Shown here: positions 19,840-28,312 of the stretch, in pieces | Position numbering within the stretch: position 1 is the first letter of the stretch | How the letters are laid out: every line of letters starts with the position of its first letter | Assembly: GCF_000300815.1 (NCBI RefSeq) | Contig: NZ_AMRX01000006.1 | Coordinates: 620,001-684,000 of the forward strand | From: Gayadomonas joobiniege G7 | GTDB taxonomy: Bacteria; Pseudomonadota; Gammaproteobacteria; Enterobacterales; Alteromonadaceae | Reading direction: 5' to 3' | Length of the DNA stretch: 64,000 bases | The notes under the pieces: generated by a model | The model's database searches: none | What the model was told of the DNA's origin: nothing | The model's input: the letters and a program-made list of their open reading frames with translations, nothing else | Program-made: the position numbers and the translations under genes

Positions 19840-20181
19840 TTAAGCGATCGGAGGGCGGTATGGGTTTGCAGTTAAAAAGTGGGGAGATAAAACTAAGGGA
19901 TTAAACCGTTGGGGAGTGTTTAACGGCAAGACAGTGGATAATGTTACCATTATCCACCAACTTGTATGATGGCCACTGCAGTGCCCACAGTGATGACAGT
20001 CATCCACATTATGAGACTGAGTTGAATCAATATCTGATAAATTATCTATTTTATGATCGTGAGATGTTTGTAAGTGCTCTGGATCTAACTGATGAGGTGT
20101 CATAGTTGCTGATACAGCGACATACGATTGAAAAACAATCGCGACGAGTAACAGTACTTTAACGATGACACGAACACTCAA
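19840..20181 (-). CDS. small His/Cys-rich secreted protein ahead of metal efflux genes
   Basis: Protein of 113 aa with an N-terminal signal segment (VLLLVAIVFQSYVAVSA), then a His-rich part (HQLDPEHLQTSHDHK) and the cluster DDCHHCGHCSGHH near residues 62-74. It precedes the cusB/cusA-like genes by 62 bases on the same strand. It resembles the small periplasmic CzcI-type proteins found at the head of metal-resistance operons, but I cannot confirm the family. A periplasmic metal-binding or sensing role is inferred. Confidence 0.65.
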   Translation of the reverse strand: MSVRVIVKVLLLVAIVFQSYVAVSATMTPHQLDPEHLQTSHDHKIDNLSDIDSTQSHNVDDCHHCGHCSGHHTSWWIMVTLSTVLPLNTPQRFNPLVLSPHFLTANPYRPPIA

Positions 20182-20348
20182 AATTTTAATCTCATCAATA
20201 GGTGGATAATAGGTACATTAAAAATAAGCACATATTTAATTATTAGCTTAGCTCAATTACCCAAAATATCTAAAATAGCCTCTTAATTTAGCGCACTCTT
20301 TTCTAAAAAACGATTAAAAAATTTAGTTTTTTAAATTTGTACAACCAT

Positions 20349-22247
20349 TTAAAGCGGTTCTTCATTTAATCGTTTTATTAAATCATCCCAATTCAATGGA
20401 GGTGACAAAAAGTAACCTTGTACCCAATCACAGCCGTGCTCTTTTAAATAATTTAATTGAGCTTCAGTCTCAACGCCTTCTGCAATCACCCGCAGTTGAT
20501 AAAGATTGGCCAAACTCTGAATGATCATCACCATTTTATTACGAGCTTCGCGCTCAGAAAACAGATCATTTACAAACGAACGATCAATCTTTAGGCAGTC
20601 AGCAGGGTAATGTATGAGCTGGTTAAAAGCCGTATAGCCAGTGCCAAAATCATCTAACGCGATTGACACCCCTAGTTTATCTAGTGCATTCAATACTTTT
20701 AGGCAGGTCAGATCACCGGCAACAAACGCGGTTTCTGTCACTTCAAACTCGATACATTGCGGTGAAATTTTATATCGCTCTAATAGGTTTTTAACATGGG
20801 TCGGAAACTGCTCATTTTTTAATTCCAAGCCAGAAATGTTAATGCAAAACTTGCCAGTAAACTGCTGCTCGTTTTGTAAAACAATTAATGCCGAAAACGC
20901 ATTTTCAATGACCCACAAATCGATATCTTTAATCATGCCCGTTGCTTCTGCTACAGGTATAAATTGATCCGGTCCGATACCCACTAAATCGTGACTTGGG
21001 CACCTGAGTAAAACTTCAATAGCGACAATCTTATTATTTTTGCAATCAAAGATAGGCATATAAACCAAAACAAATTCTTTTTCTCGTAGCGCCAGTCTTA
21101 ATCCAGTTTCAATATGCTGGCGTTGGCTAAGTCGCTCGGCAATTTCTTGAGTAAAAAATCTAAAACAATTTCGACCCTCTTGTTTTGCGCTATACATAGC
21201 CGCATCAGCTTGTCGCAAAAGGTCAGCGGGTGACTTGGCATCATCTGGGTAAACTGCGATGCCGATGCTTGCATAAACCATGTGCTCAATATTATCCACC
21301 CCAAAGCCGCCTTCAAACATTTTTAGAATACGAGTGGCAACACTACTCGCATCAAGTGGATCTTGAATATTTGGTAACAAAACAACAAATTCATCACCCG
21401 CCAACCTCGCTAAACTTTCTTTCGGAACTTTAAACAGTTGGTCAGAAGGACGAATTGAATCCGTTAGCCGCTCGCTAAATTTAAGCAAAACTCTATCGCC
21501 AGTCTCATGTCCATATTGGTCATTAATTTGTTTAAAGTTGTCCAAATCAATATACAGCAGCCCAATGCGTTGCTTGTCCACCTCAGCACGAGATATCATA
21601 CGCCCTAAGTTCATTATAAAACTCCAGCGATTAGGCAAGCCGGTCAAGCTATCAAAATAAGCTCTCTGACGCACGTCCTCATTATACAGCTGCAAGACAG
21701 TCTCAGATGCTTTTTCTTCCGCATATAGAGCAGCGAGGCAGATCACGTTTAACGCGAGTATGGTTAAGATAAAACGAACAGCCTCAGTAAACGTATAGGT
21801 CGTCAACAATAAGTTTGACAATGGTGTAAATAACAGCAAGGTGCTGATCACACTGAAAATAATAAACAAAATAACTGCAGGCCAAAAGCGGTTAATAAAA
21901 AGGTTAATGGCAACAATTGGATAAATCCAAAGAATGCCAGTATTATCTTTGCCACCTGTGACTAATAAACTCATCGATAACACAAACAAAATACAAGTGA
22001 GCGTTTTTGCCGCTCGGTCAACATTACGGCTACGCTTTAACAAATACAGATTAATCAATCCAATCAAAGCGCTTGTTAGCAAAATTGTCCCCAAAAAGCT
22101 TGCGCCATTGGCTAGACTCAAACTGCCGAATGAACACAGGAAAACGACACCTATAATGGTTAAAATCTGACAGAGCCGATAGCGACGACGGCGTGGGACG
22201 GCTAATACCGCTTGTTCGCCTGCGATCAAATCACGTGTTTGTGTCAT
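20349..22247 (-). CDS. membrane GGDEF-EAL protein
   Basis: Cyclic-di-GMP enzyme of 632 aa. Six hydrophobic helices lie at about residues 25-175 and include TGGKDNTGILW. A GGDEF domain follows (FDSLTGLPNR; signature LAGDEF, an A in place of the first G). A C-terminal EAL domain shows EVLLR, NISGLEL, EVTET, DDFGTGY, KIDRSFV and EGVETEAQ, so the phosphodiesterase metal ligands look intact although the signature is EVL. Net activity cannot be told from sequence. It has an N-terminal motif in common with the cyclase at 32126. Confidence 0.93.
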   Translation of the reverse strand: MTQTRDLIAGEQAVLAVPRRRRYRLCQILTIIGVVFLCSFGSLSLANGASFLGTILLTSALIGLINLYLLKRSRNVDRAAKTLTCILFVLSMSLLVTGGKDNTGILWIYPIVAINLFINRFWPAVILFIIFSVISTLLLFTPLSNLLLTTYTFTEAVRFILTILALNVICLAALYAEEKASETVLQLYNEDVRQRAYFDSLTGLPNRWSFIMNLGRMISRAEVDKQRIGLLYIDLDNFKQINDQYGHETGDRVLLKFSERLTDSIRPSDQLFKVPKESLARLAGDEFVVLLPNIQDPLDASSVATRILKMFEGGFGVDNIEHMVYASIGIAVYPDDAKSPADLLRQADAAMYSAKQEGRNCFRFFTQEIAERLSQRQHIETGLRLALREKEFVLVYMPIFDCKNNKIVAIEVLLRCPSHDLVGIGPDQFIPVAEATGMIKDIDLWVIENAFSALIVLQNEQQFTGKFCINISGLELKNEQFPTHVKNLLERYKISPQCIEFEVTETAFVAGDLTCLKVLNALDKLGVSIALDDFGTGYTAFNQLIHYPADCLKIDRSFVNDLFSEREARNKMVMIIQSLANLYQLRVIAEGVETEAQLNYLKEHGCDWVQGYFLSPPLNWDDLIKRLNEEPL

Positions 22248-22323
22248 AAAAACAATCCTTTACATTACACCTAGAGCTTTTTTGACACACTATAAAGTAG
22301 ATATAATAATCCGCAAGTTTCTG

Positions 22324-22365
22324 GTAGGTCGGGTTCACCGTTAGGTGCACCCGACAATATGCAGC
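22324..22365 (+). repeat. REP-like GTAG hairpin (unit 2)
   Basis: GTAG then GTCGGGTTCACC, a short loop and GGTGCACCCGAC (ending 22355), followed by AATATGCAG. It has the same architecture as the units at 15284 and 31904. Confidence 0.8.
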
Positions 22366-22396
22366 CAACGGCGGGGTTTAATAAAATATGCCAATT

Positions 22397-22423
22397 GTCG
22401 GCAACGCCGTTGGCGGTGCCGAT
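22397..22423 (-). repeat. REP-like hairpin, inverted partner of unit 2
   Basis: GTCGGCAACGCC, GTT, GGCGGTGCCGAT. It differs by one base from the copies at 15383 and 26554 and again sits opposite to a GTAG-headed unit. Confidence 0.8.
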
Positions 22424-22437
22424 CGACTCAAACTTTT

Positions 22438-24819
22438 TTAAACACGACGACGCAAATATGCATTAAAACCTATCAATAATAGCCATGTGAAACCAATCGC
22501 CCCACCGCTTGATTGTTCACTGTCTGTCGGTGGTTCTCCTATTGTTGGTGGTTGCGGCAAATCAGGTGTTGTGTCTTTTATAATAATTGAGTGTGTCGTT
22601 TTAGCGCCTGACACTGCATTGATCGGATTACCCATTGTTAAAATTAATGTTTCTTCTTCATTTACAATCTCGTCCGCTTTAATCTCTATTAAAATACTGC
22701 CCTGCTGTCCACTATTGATCCTTAACTCACCATTTTGTGCATTGTGATCGCTGCTACCCGCCGAGCCAGATATGATATATGGGATGGTCACCGGATATTT
22801 AACCGCTAAGTGACTTAAAGTGACTTTAACACTTGCTGTTTTACCTTCTTCAACTGTTTGATCTTGACTAAAATTTACACTCGGTTCAGTTAAATTCGGA
22901 GCTACGCAATTTTCGCCAGGAAGACCATAACAACCATTACCTGTCGGGCCCAATTTTTGTTCCCAAGTAATACCGGCCACCCAATTTGCATTTTCACCGC
23001 CTATTTCATACGCACCAGCGTCGGGTTTACCGTCTATAACATCCGCTTGGATCTCGGTTATTTGTCGACCCGAGTCAATCGGTGTGGCATTCGCAGCTAA
23101 TCTAAAATCACCCTCTTGGGGGGCGATAAATGCATTACTGGTTACCGTTATGTTATTTTGTTTATCTGATTGAGGCTCCCAAGCGCTACTATCAGAAATA
23201 TTGTTCCATACACGAACATCACTAAATGCTGTGCCTTCTTTGTGCCATGCCCCCATGACAGCACTGGCGTTGAACATAGTATTATTAAATATATCTATGT
23301 CGGTGCCATTCCAATTTATTTGTATGCTGCTCCATTCGGTATTCCAAATAACATTATGATGCACCAAAAAACTTTCGGCATCATTGTCTAAATAAATACC
23401 GGCGGCTTTATTTTTGTTACCGCTGGAATAAGCATCATGAAACCAGTTATGGTGAATTTCTGTATGGCTAGGTCCCCCCACGGTATAAAATAAACCACAA
23501 TCATCAGCAATGAGATTGCTTCGTGATACGTCGTTGTAAGCATATTCAGCATGGTCATTAAATCCTTGAATTGCATCTCGACCAGCCCGGGTAATTGTAT
23601 TGTTAAAAACCTTGGTATGGTTTCCACCGCGGGCATTAATAATGGCGTCATAATTGCCAAGATAATTAAAGTCGTGCAAATATGAATCTAAAATCTGAGT
23701 ATGCTCACCTGAGTCATAAATGCCGGTGCCGGAGCCAAACCCAATCTCACTTTTTTCTATAATATTGTATTTGCTGTTAAACTGGTTCCAGTCACTTCGA
23801 ATATTCACACTTTGGTTGCCAGAGGCAAAGCCACTTACAACCCCCAAGGTATAGTTCCCGTATAAACTGGTGACACCATAAATATGGTTATAAGAAGCCC
23901 CTTTAGTGATCTCAATTGAACCACCAAAAACCGCCAGATTTTTGATATGAATATAGCTTTTACCCTCTAAATCAATTGTTTTAGTTCGCTTTCGCATACT
24001 AACTTGATGATCGTCAGGTTTATCCCCGTTTGGCAGTTGCACGTAAAGCTTTTTCGTTTCAGGATCAAAATACCACTCGTTTTGATAATCAAGGACCTCT
24101 CTGATGCCCTGCAGGAAAAAATCACCTTTGTCCGCTGGCGCGTGGAAAGTTCGGATCCAAGCTGGATTTTTGTCCAACTCAAAAGTGACCCGAGTCGCTG
24201 TATTGCCCGTTATAAAGGCTCGCCAACTTGTCCAACCAGATCCAGGCTTATCGCCGTAAAAGTAAATTGAACCACCTTTAGACCAATCACCGCTTGGTAT
24301 ACCATCAGCATAATCCAAATAGGCGTTATTAATTACGTTCGGCCCGCTCCCACCTGTGTTTCTGAGCGAGTTTTGGGTAAAGGGATCGCCATCAATATTA
24401 TTTGGCCAACGTGCTAAATCCATCGCTGTATTACCCTGCATCACAAAGTTTTGTTGCCCCAAATCCCAGTCAACTTGGGTCACATAAACATCCCCTTTGT
24501 CATGCTGCCAACCGGTGAGCGATTGCATTGCGGTGATCACAACTTTTTCGTCTGGGTAGGATTGAAAAATAATAGGTTTACCCGCCTCACCAGAGTTTAC
24601 TGGTGATAACACCTCTTCATAAAAACCCTCTCGGATAAAAACAGTATCACCAGCTTCAGCTATCTCAGCTGCTTTTTGTAGCGTCAAAAATGGTGCATCT
24701 ATAGCACCAGAATGACTATCATCTCCATCTTTTGCAACATAAAAATCACGTGCTTGCAGCGTATTAATGCTGCTTATTACGAGCAATCCGTAGATTAAAC
24801 CTTTAACTGTTCGTTCCAT
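22438..24819 (-). CDS. secreted beta-helix protein with Calx-beta and GlyGly-CTERM tail
   Basis: Protein of 793 aa. A signal peptide (residues 1-23) is followed by FYVAKDGDDSHSG and AGDTVFIREGFYEE, the usual opening of right-handed parallel beta-helix carbohydrate enzymes. Repeated turns of the NNTI/HNWF/HHNVIWN type follow up to about residue 590. A Calx-beta-like domain spans about residues 655-750. The C-terminus has SSGG, a hydrophobic helix and RRR, the tripartite GlyGly-CTERM signal recognised by rhombosortase. Neighbouring sulfatase and GH29 genes suggest a role in degrading a sulfated fucose-containing glycan. Similarity in style to GH141-like beta-helix enzymes is possible but unproved. 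Confidence 0.78.
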   Translation of the reverse strand: MERTVKGLIYGLLVISSINTLQARDFYVAKDGDDSHSGAIDAPFLTLQKAAEIAEAGDTVFIREGFYEEVLSPVNSGEAGKPIIFQSYPDEKVVITAMQSLTGWQHDKGDVYVTQVDWDLGQQNFVMQGNTAMDLARWPNNIDGDPFTQNSLRNTGGSGPNVINNAYLDYADGIPSGDWSKGGSIYFYGDKPGSGWTSWRAFITGNTATRVTFELDKNPAWIRTFHAPADKGDFFLQGIREVLDYQNEWYFDPETKKLYVQLPNGDKPDDHQVSMRKRTKTIDLEGKSYIHIKNLAVFGGSIEITKGASYNHIYGVTSLYGNYTLGVVSGFASGNQSVNIRSDWNQFNSKYNIIEKSEIGFGSGTGIYDSGEHTQILDSYLHDFNYLGNYDAIINARGGNHTKVFNNTITRAGRDAIQGFNDHAEYAYNDVSRSNLIADDCGLFYTVGGPSHTEIHHNWFHDAYSSGNKNKAAGIYLDNDAESFLVHHNVIWNTEWSSIQINWNGTDIDIFNNTMFNASAVMGAWHKEGTAFSDVRVWNNISDSSAWEPQSDKQNNITVTSNAFIAPQEGDFRLAANATPIDSGRQITEIQADVIDGKPDAGAYEIGGENANWVAGITWEQKLGPTGNGCYGLPGENCVAPNLTEPSVNFSQDQTVEEGKTASVKVTLSHLAVKYPVTIPYIISGSAGSSDHNAQNGELRINSGQQGSILIEIKADEIVNEEETLILTMGNPINAVSGAKTTHSIIIKDTTPDLPQPPTIGEPPTDSEQSSGGAIGFTWLLLIGFNAYLRRRV

Positions 24820-24894
24820 AAATGTTTACCTCTTGTTAATTTTATGAAATGATACCACACTTTATATATAAACATATAGGTTTGGATGTAACAC

Positions 24895-26502
24895 ATGAAA
24901 TTTAACTTAAAGAAAAACTTTATCGCGCTAACGGCTAGTTTTTTTATTGCCGCCCCAACTATGAGTGCACCTTTCACACAAGGTGGAACCTGGTATTGGG
25001 ACGACGCTGACCGCCACGATACAAACGGCAGTTATACCAACGACGACGGCATTGTTAGAACCCAACAAGCGCCATCTATCGGCAGTGATAATGAGCGTAA
25101 TAATATTCGCAATAAATTCGATTCTGCCGGTGTCCCTTGGGTTGAGATAATTAACACACCCTTCTTTTTGGGCAATGATGCTCCGTTTGCAAATCAAATA
25201 GCGGCAATGGATGCGGTTAAAAATACCGCAGATGCTTTGGCAAACCGCCCTAATACAGGGCCAGATGAGTGGCAAAGAGCCATAAACCCCATCACTGTTT
25301 TATGGGGCCCGTTGCAACTTGACAATGCACGCCAAGAAATCGCCGACGATATAGAACGCACTTTTGTATTTAGAGGTAACTGGAATATTGATGCGCCTAT
25401 TTATGTCGGTAGCAATAAAACCATTTGGATAGACGGAGAACTCACTTATACAGGTGCAGATACCCCCCACGTAGGCGGTGCAGCTTTTACTCCCAAAGGT
25501 TCAAAGATGCATGGCGTGTTTACCGTTCGTCGTAAAGCCAATGCTTGGGATGAAGATCGCGGAAACATAGATGAAAACGATTGGACATCCTTGGGTCAGA
25601 ATTACACCGAACCCGCAAATATTGTTGAGCTAAACAAACCACTTAAAGAGTCAATAGAAAACCAACCGATTGTACAAAATGTTACTTTTTTGGGTAGCCA
25701 AAGAGGCAAAATTAAAGTTGAGTTAAGTACAGCTCAATCTAACCCGCAGGGCAATTGGGCTCGCTACGATCCTGATTTAAAACCTCGTAACCCTGATGGA
25801 ACCCTAGCCAATACAGGACAGGTTATCCCAAGAACCAATGGAATTCATTTTGACCATGCAAGAAATGTTGTTGTTGATGGCGTTCGACTCGAAGGTGCTT
25901 TAAATGCTATTTATGTCTCTAGTACTTTCGAAGTAGAAATTAAAAACAATTTTATAGACAAATCTGTGTTTAGAGGCGTGCATTTGCACGGCAGCGGGCA
26001 TGCCGCTGATAACTTAGCTTTTGTTCGTAATAACTTAATTACCCGAAATCATTGGGATGGCATAGATATAGACTCACATTCTGCCCGTTACCGTATTGAA
26101 GAAAATGTCATCATAGGTGCAGACAATCGATTTTTAATATGGACAGAGATCGATGCTCACCACAACCTAATTGATAATAATGTTGGCATTATTAATTTAA
26201 CACAAGATTCGCCGGTTGGTGCTGGCGGTTTTCAAGAAAACGGCACCGAAATGAATATTGGCGCTCAAGGTACACGTTGGAATACCTGGCAAAATAATAA
26301 TATTTTTAATGCACGTGAAGCAAAACAAGGCTTTTTGATGCGGGGAACTGAATCAAACCGTGTTGTACAGCAAGATACTGTCACTTGGTTCAACAACTAT
26401 GTTTGGCAACAAAACCGGAGCATGACTACGAGCAACCCCAAAATGGATGGCATAGTTGATGATGTAATGTATTTATGGTTAAACAATGACGGAAACCCAT
26501 AG
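24895..26502 (+). CDS. secreted parallel beta-helix protein, candidate polysaccharide-active enzyme
   Basis: Protein of 535 aa with a signal peptide (cleavage near residue 25, MSA). Residues 150-510 show beta-helix turns such as NAIYVSSTFEVEIKNNFIDK, VRNNLITRNHWDGIDIDSHS and EENVIIGADNRF. Acidic and His residues in GIDIDSHSAR and EIDAHHN could be active-site or metal positions, but no named family motif was recognised. It is divergent from the other beta-helix gene with only 75 bases between them, so a common control region is likely. Predicted periplasmic or secreted. Function unknown; the context points to an algal glycan. Confidence 0.7.
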   Translation: MKFNLKKNFIALTASFFIAAPTMSAPFTQGGTWYWDDADRHDTNGSYTNDDGIVRTQQAPSIGSDNERNNIRNKFDSAGVPWVEIINTPFFLGNDAPFANQIAAMDAVKNTADALANRPNTGPDEWQRAINPITVLWGPLQLDNARQEIADDIERTFVFRGNWNIDAPIYVGSNKTIWIDGELTYTGADTPHVGGAAFTPKGSKMHGVFTVRRKANAWDEDRGNIDENDWTSLGQNYTEPANIVELNKPLKESIENQPIVQNVTFLGSQRGKIKVELSTAQSNPQGNWARYDPDLKPRNPDGTLANTGQVIPRTNGIHFDHARNVVVDGVRLEGALNAIYVSSTFEVEIKNNFIDKSVFRGVHLHGSGHAADNLAFVRNNLITRNHWDGIDIDSHSARYRIEENVIIGADNRFLIWTEIDAHHNLIDNNVGIINLTQDSPVGAGGFQENGTEMNIGAQGTRWNTWQNNNIFNAREAKQGFLMRGTESNRVVQQDTVTWFNNYVWQQNRSMTTSNPKMDGIVDDVMYLWLNNDGNP

Positions 26503-26553
26503 CGGAGTTTAATGATTTTGCGTGAAGACACACACCGCGATCCTTGACCAATT

Positions 26554-26580
26554 GTCGGCAACGCCGTTGGCGGTGCCGAC
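26554..26580 (-). repeat. REP-like hairpin (unit 3, inverted member)
   Basis: GTCGGCAACGCC, GTT, GGCGGTGCCGAC, identical over 27 bases to the copy at 15383-15409. On the minus strand it is preceded by GTAA rather than GTAG. Confidence 0.8.
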
Positions 26581-26602
26581 TTACACAAATTCCATCAATG
26601 TC

Positions 26603-26643
26603 GTAGGTTTGCACCGCCGAAGGCGTTGCAAACAAAAGCAGGC
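26603..26643 (+). repeat. REP-like GTAG hairpin (unit 3)
   Basis: GTAG then GTTTGCACCGCC, a short loop and GGCGTTGCAAAC (ending 26633), with the tail AAAAGCAGGCA. It has the same head and tail as the unit at 31850 and lies between two convergent genes, so it may also end transcription. Confidence 0.8.
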
Positions 26644-26656
26644 ACTTGCGACATTA

Positions 26657-28273
26657 TTATTTTGCATGACCGTCTAAATCAACATCTTGGGTGCCAGAAT
26701 AATCTAGCTTGGGTTGATTATTTTGATGTTCTGGATGTTGCTCCCGATCGGTGACAATTTTATACGACCAAGCATGTTGACTTGCCCCTAAATCGCTCGG
26801 TGGAATAATTAATAAACCAGCCGGTGTCATTGTCCAATCAACTTTGGCCGAAGCGCCCAAGAGCGAAACCGATTTAACACGCTCACTCGACCACCCTTTA
26901 GTCCCTGCGATAACAAAACGCTCACTCGCTTTGTCTAACTTAATTGCAAACAAATTTTTACCTTGCGTCGTAAATGCCAAGTGCCCTTCGGTTTGACCAG
27001 TTTTATGCCAATATTTTGAGCCATAAATGGCTTCGCCATTTAGTTTTAACCACTCGCCCATTGCCTTTAAGCGCTCTACTTGCCACTCGGGTATGGTTCC
27101 GTCGGCACGAGGCCCTATATTAATTAAAAAATTACCGTTACGACTAATAATTTCAACCATTTCATCAATGACTTTGTTCGGCGTTTTTATTCTATTTTTA
27201 TATTGGTAATTCGGATCTTCTTCTGCGGCTAAATAACCAAACGAGGTACCAAAGGTGGTACAACTTTGCCAGCTAGGGCCTATCGTTTTCAGTTTTAAAT
27301 TATCACGCTCATACGCACCAACACCTGCGGGCCAGTTAGGATTCCAACCTTTATTGTTAACATAAACCGCTTGTCCTCTTTCGGCTGCGTCATTCATATA
27401 ATTCGTGATCATGCTTCTTGCTTGATCATAAAAGTACTGGATAATCGGCCTAAATACTTGGGGGTTGGCCTGCGAATTATTTCCGTCTCGGGTAAAAATT
27501 GGAATATCATCTATCCATAACATGTCGGGTTGATATTTAGTTTGTATCTCTTGCCAGCGCTGCACATAGTCATCGATATATTCTTTCGAAAAACCAAAAG
27601 GCCCATATAAACTTTCAGCTTCTGGATCACGTTTTATTTCTTCTAAAATATCCGCTCTCGCGATCGCATTGACTTTGTATTTTTGCGTGGTAAAAAACGA
27701 ACTATGTCGCTCTCTGTGATACGAAGGGGCGTATTTTAACCCTTTTTTCCGTAACGCTTTACCAAGATCGCCAACCAAGTCCCTTTTAGGTCCTTTATCC
27801 ATAGCGTTCCATGGTGTTAAATCTGAATCCCAATTGGCCCATCCATCATGATGCTCTGCCGTAAAAACAACATACTTAGCACCCACCTCTGCAAATAACT
27901 GAGCCCAAACATCCGGATCCCAATTTTCGGCTTTAAACATAGGAATAATGTCTTTATATCCGAACTCAGGTGGATGTGCGCCAAATTTTTCTTTTAAATA
28001 CGGGTAATAATGGTCTTTATCTTCATAAATGAGTTTTGGAACGTGTTCGGCATATCCTTTATCCCCTTTGCGATAACCAAGCACACTATACGGGCCCCAA
28101 TGAATAAAAATACCCACTTTTCCATCTTTAAACCAATCGGGCGTTTGCATTTTTTGCAATGCAGACCAACTCCCATCAAACGGCAGATTTTTGTGTGCGT
28201 CGTTTGCCTGTACACCTGAACTTAAACCAGCCACAGCGATAAATGTAAAAAGATGCTTTCTGATAGACGTCAT
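26657..28273 (-). CDS. GH29-family alpha-L-fucosidase
   Basis: Glycoside hydrolase family 29 protein of 538 aa with a signal peptide cleaved near residue 23 (VQA). Family features are WFKDGKVGIFIHWGPYSV, FTAEHHDGWANWDS, YAPSYHRERH and PDMLWIDDIPIF; the Asp near residue 254 is the expected catalytic nucleophile. ISRNGNFLINIGPRADG and the closing segment are also typical. It should release alpha-L-fucose in the periplasm. It follows the sulfatase gene by 39 bases on the same strand, so the two form an operon for a sulfated fucose-containing glycan. Confidence 0.92.
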   Translation of the reverse strand: MTSIRKHLFTFIAVAGLSSGVQANDAHKNLPFDGSWSALQKMQTPDWFKDGKVGIFIHWGPYSVLGYRKGDKGYAEHVPKLIYEDKDHYYPYLKEKFGAHPPEFGYKDIIPMFKAENWDPDVWAQLFAEVGAKYVVFTAEHHDGWANWDSDLTPWNAMDKGPKRDLVGDLGKALRKKGLKYAPSYHRERHSSFFTTQKYKVNAIARADILEEIKRDPEAESLYGPFGFSKEYIDDYVQRWQEIQTKYQPDMLWIDDIPIFTRDGNNSQANPQVFRPIIQYFYDQARSMITNYMNDAAERGQAVYVNNKGWNPNWPAGVGAYERDNLKLKTIGPSWQSCTTFGTSFGYLAAEEDPNYQYKNRIKTPNKVIDEMVEIISRNGNFLINIGPRADGTIPEWQVERLKAMGEWLKLNGEAIYGSKYWHKTGQTEGHLAFTTQGKNLFAIKLDKASERFVIAGTKGWSSERVKSVSLLGASAKVDWTMTPAGLLIIPPSDLGASQHAWSYKIVTDREQHPEHQNNQPKLDYSGTQDVDLDGHAK

Positions 28274-28312
28274 TTTCTATTTCCCCAATTATTTAATATT
28301 GACGGATAGATC

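Noticed and set aside
26397-26635. Minus-strand open frames
   Set aside because: They cover the beta-helix gene end and the REP pair; the similarity to the frames at 15243 comes only from the repeat.
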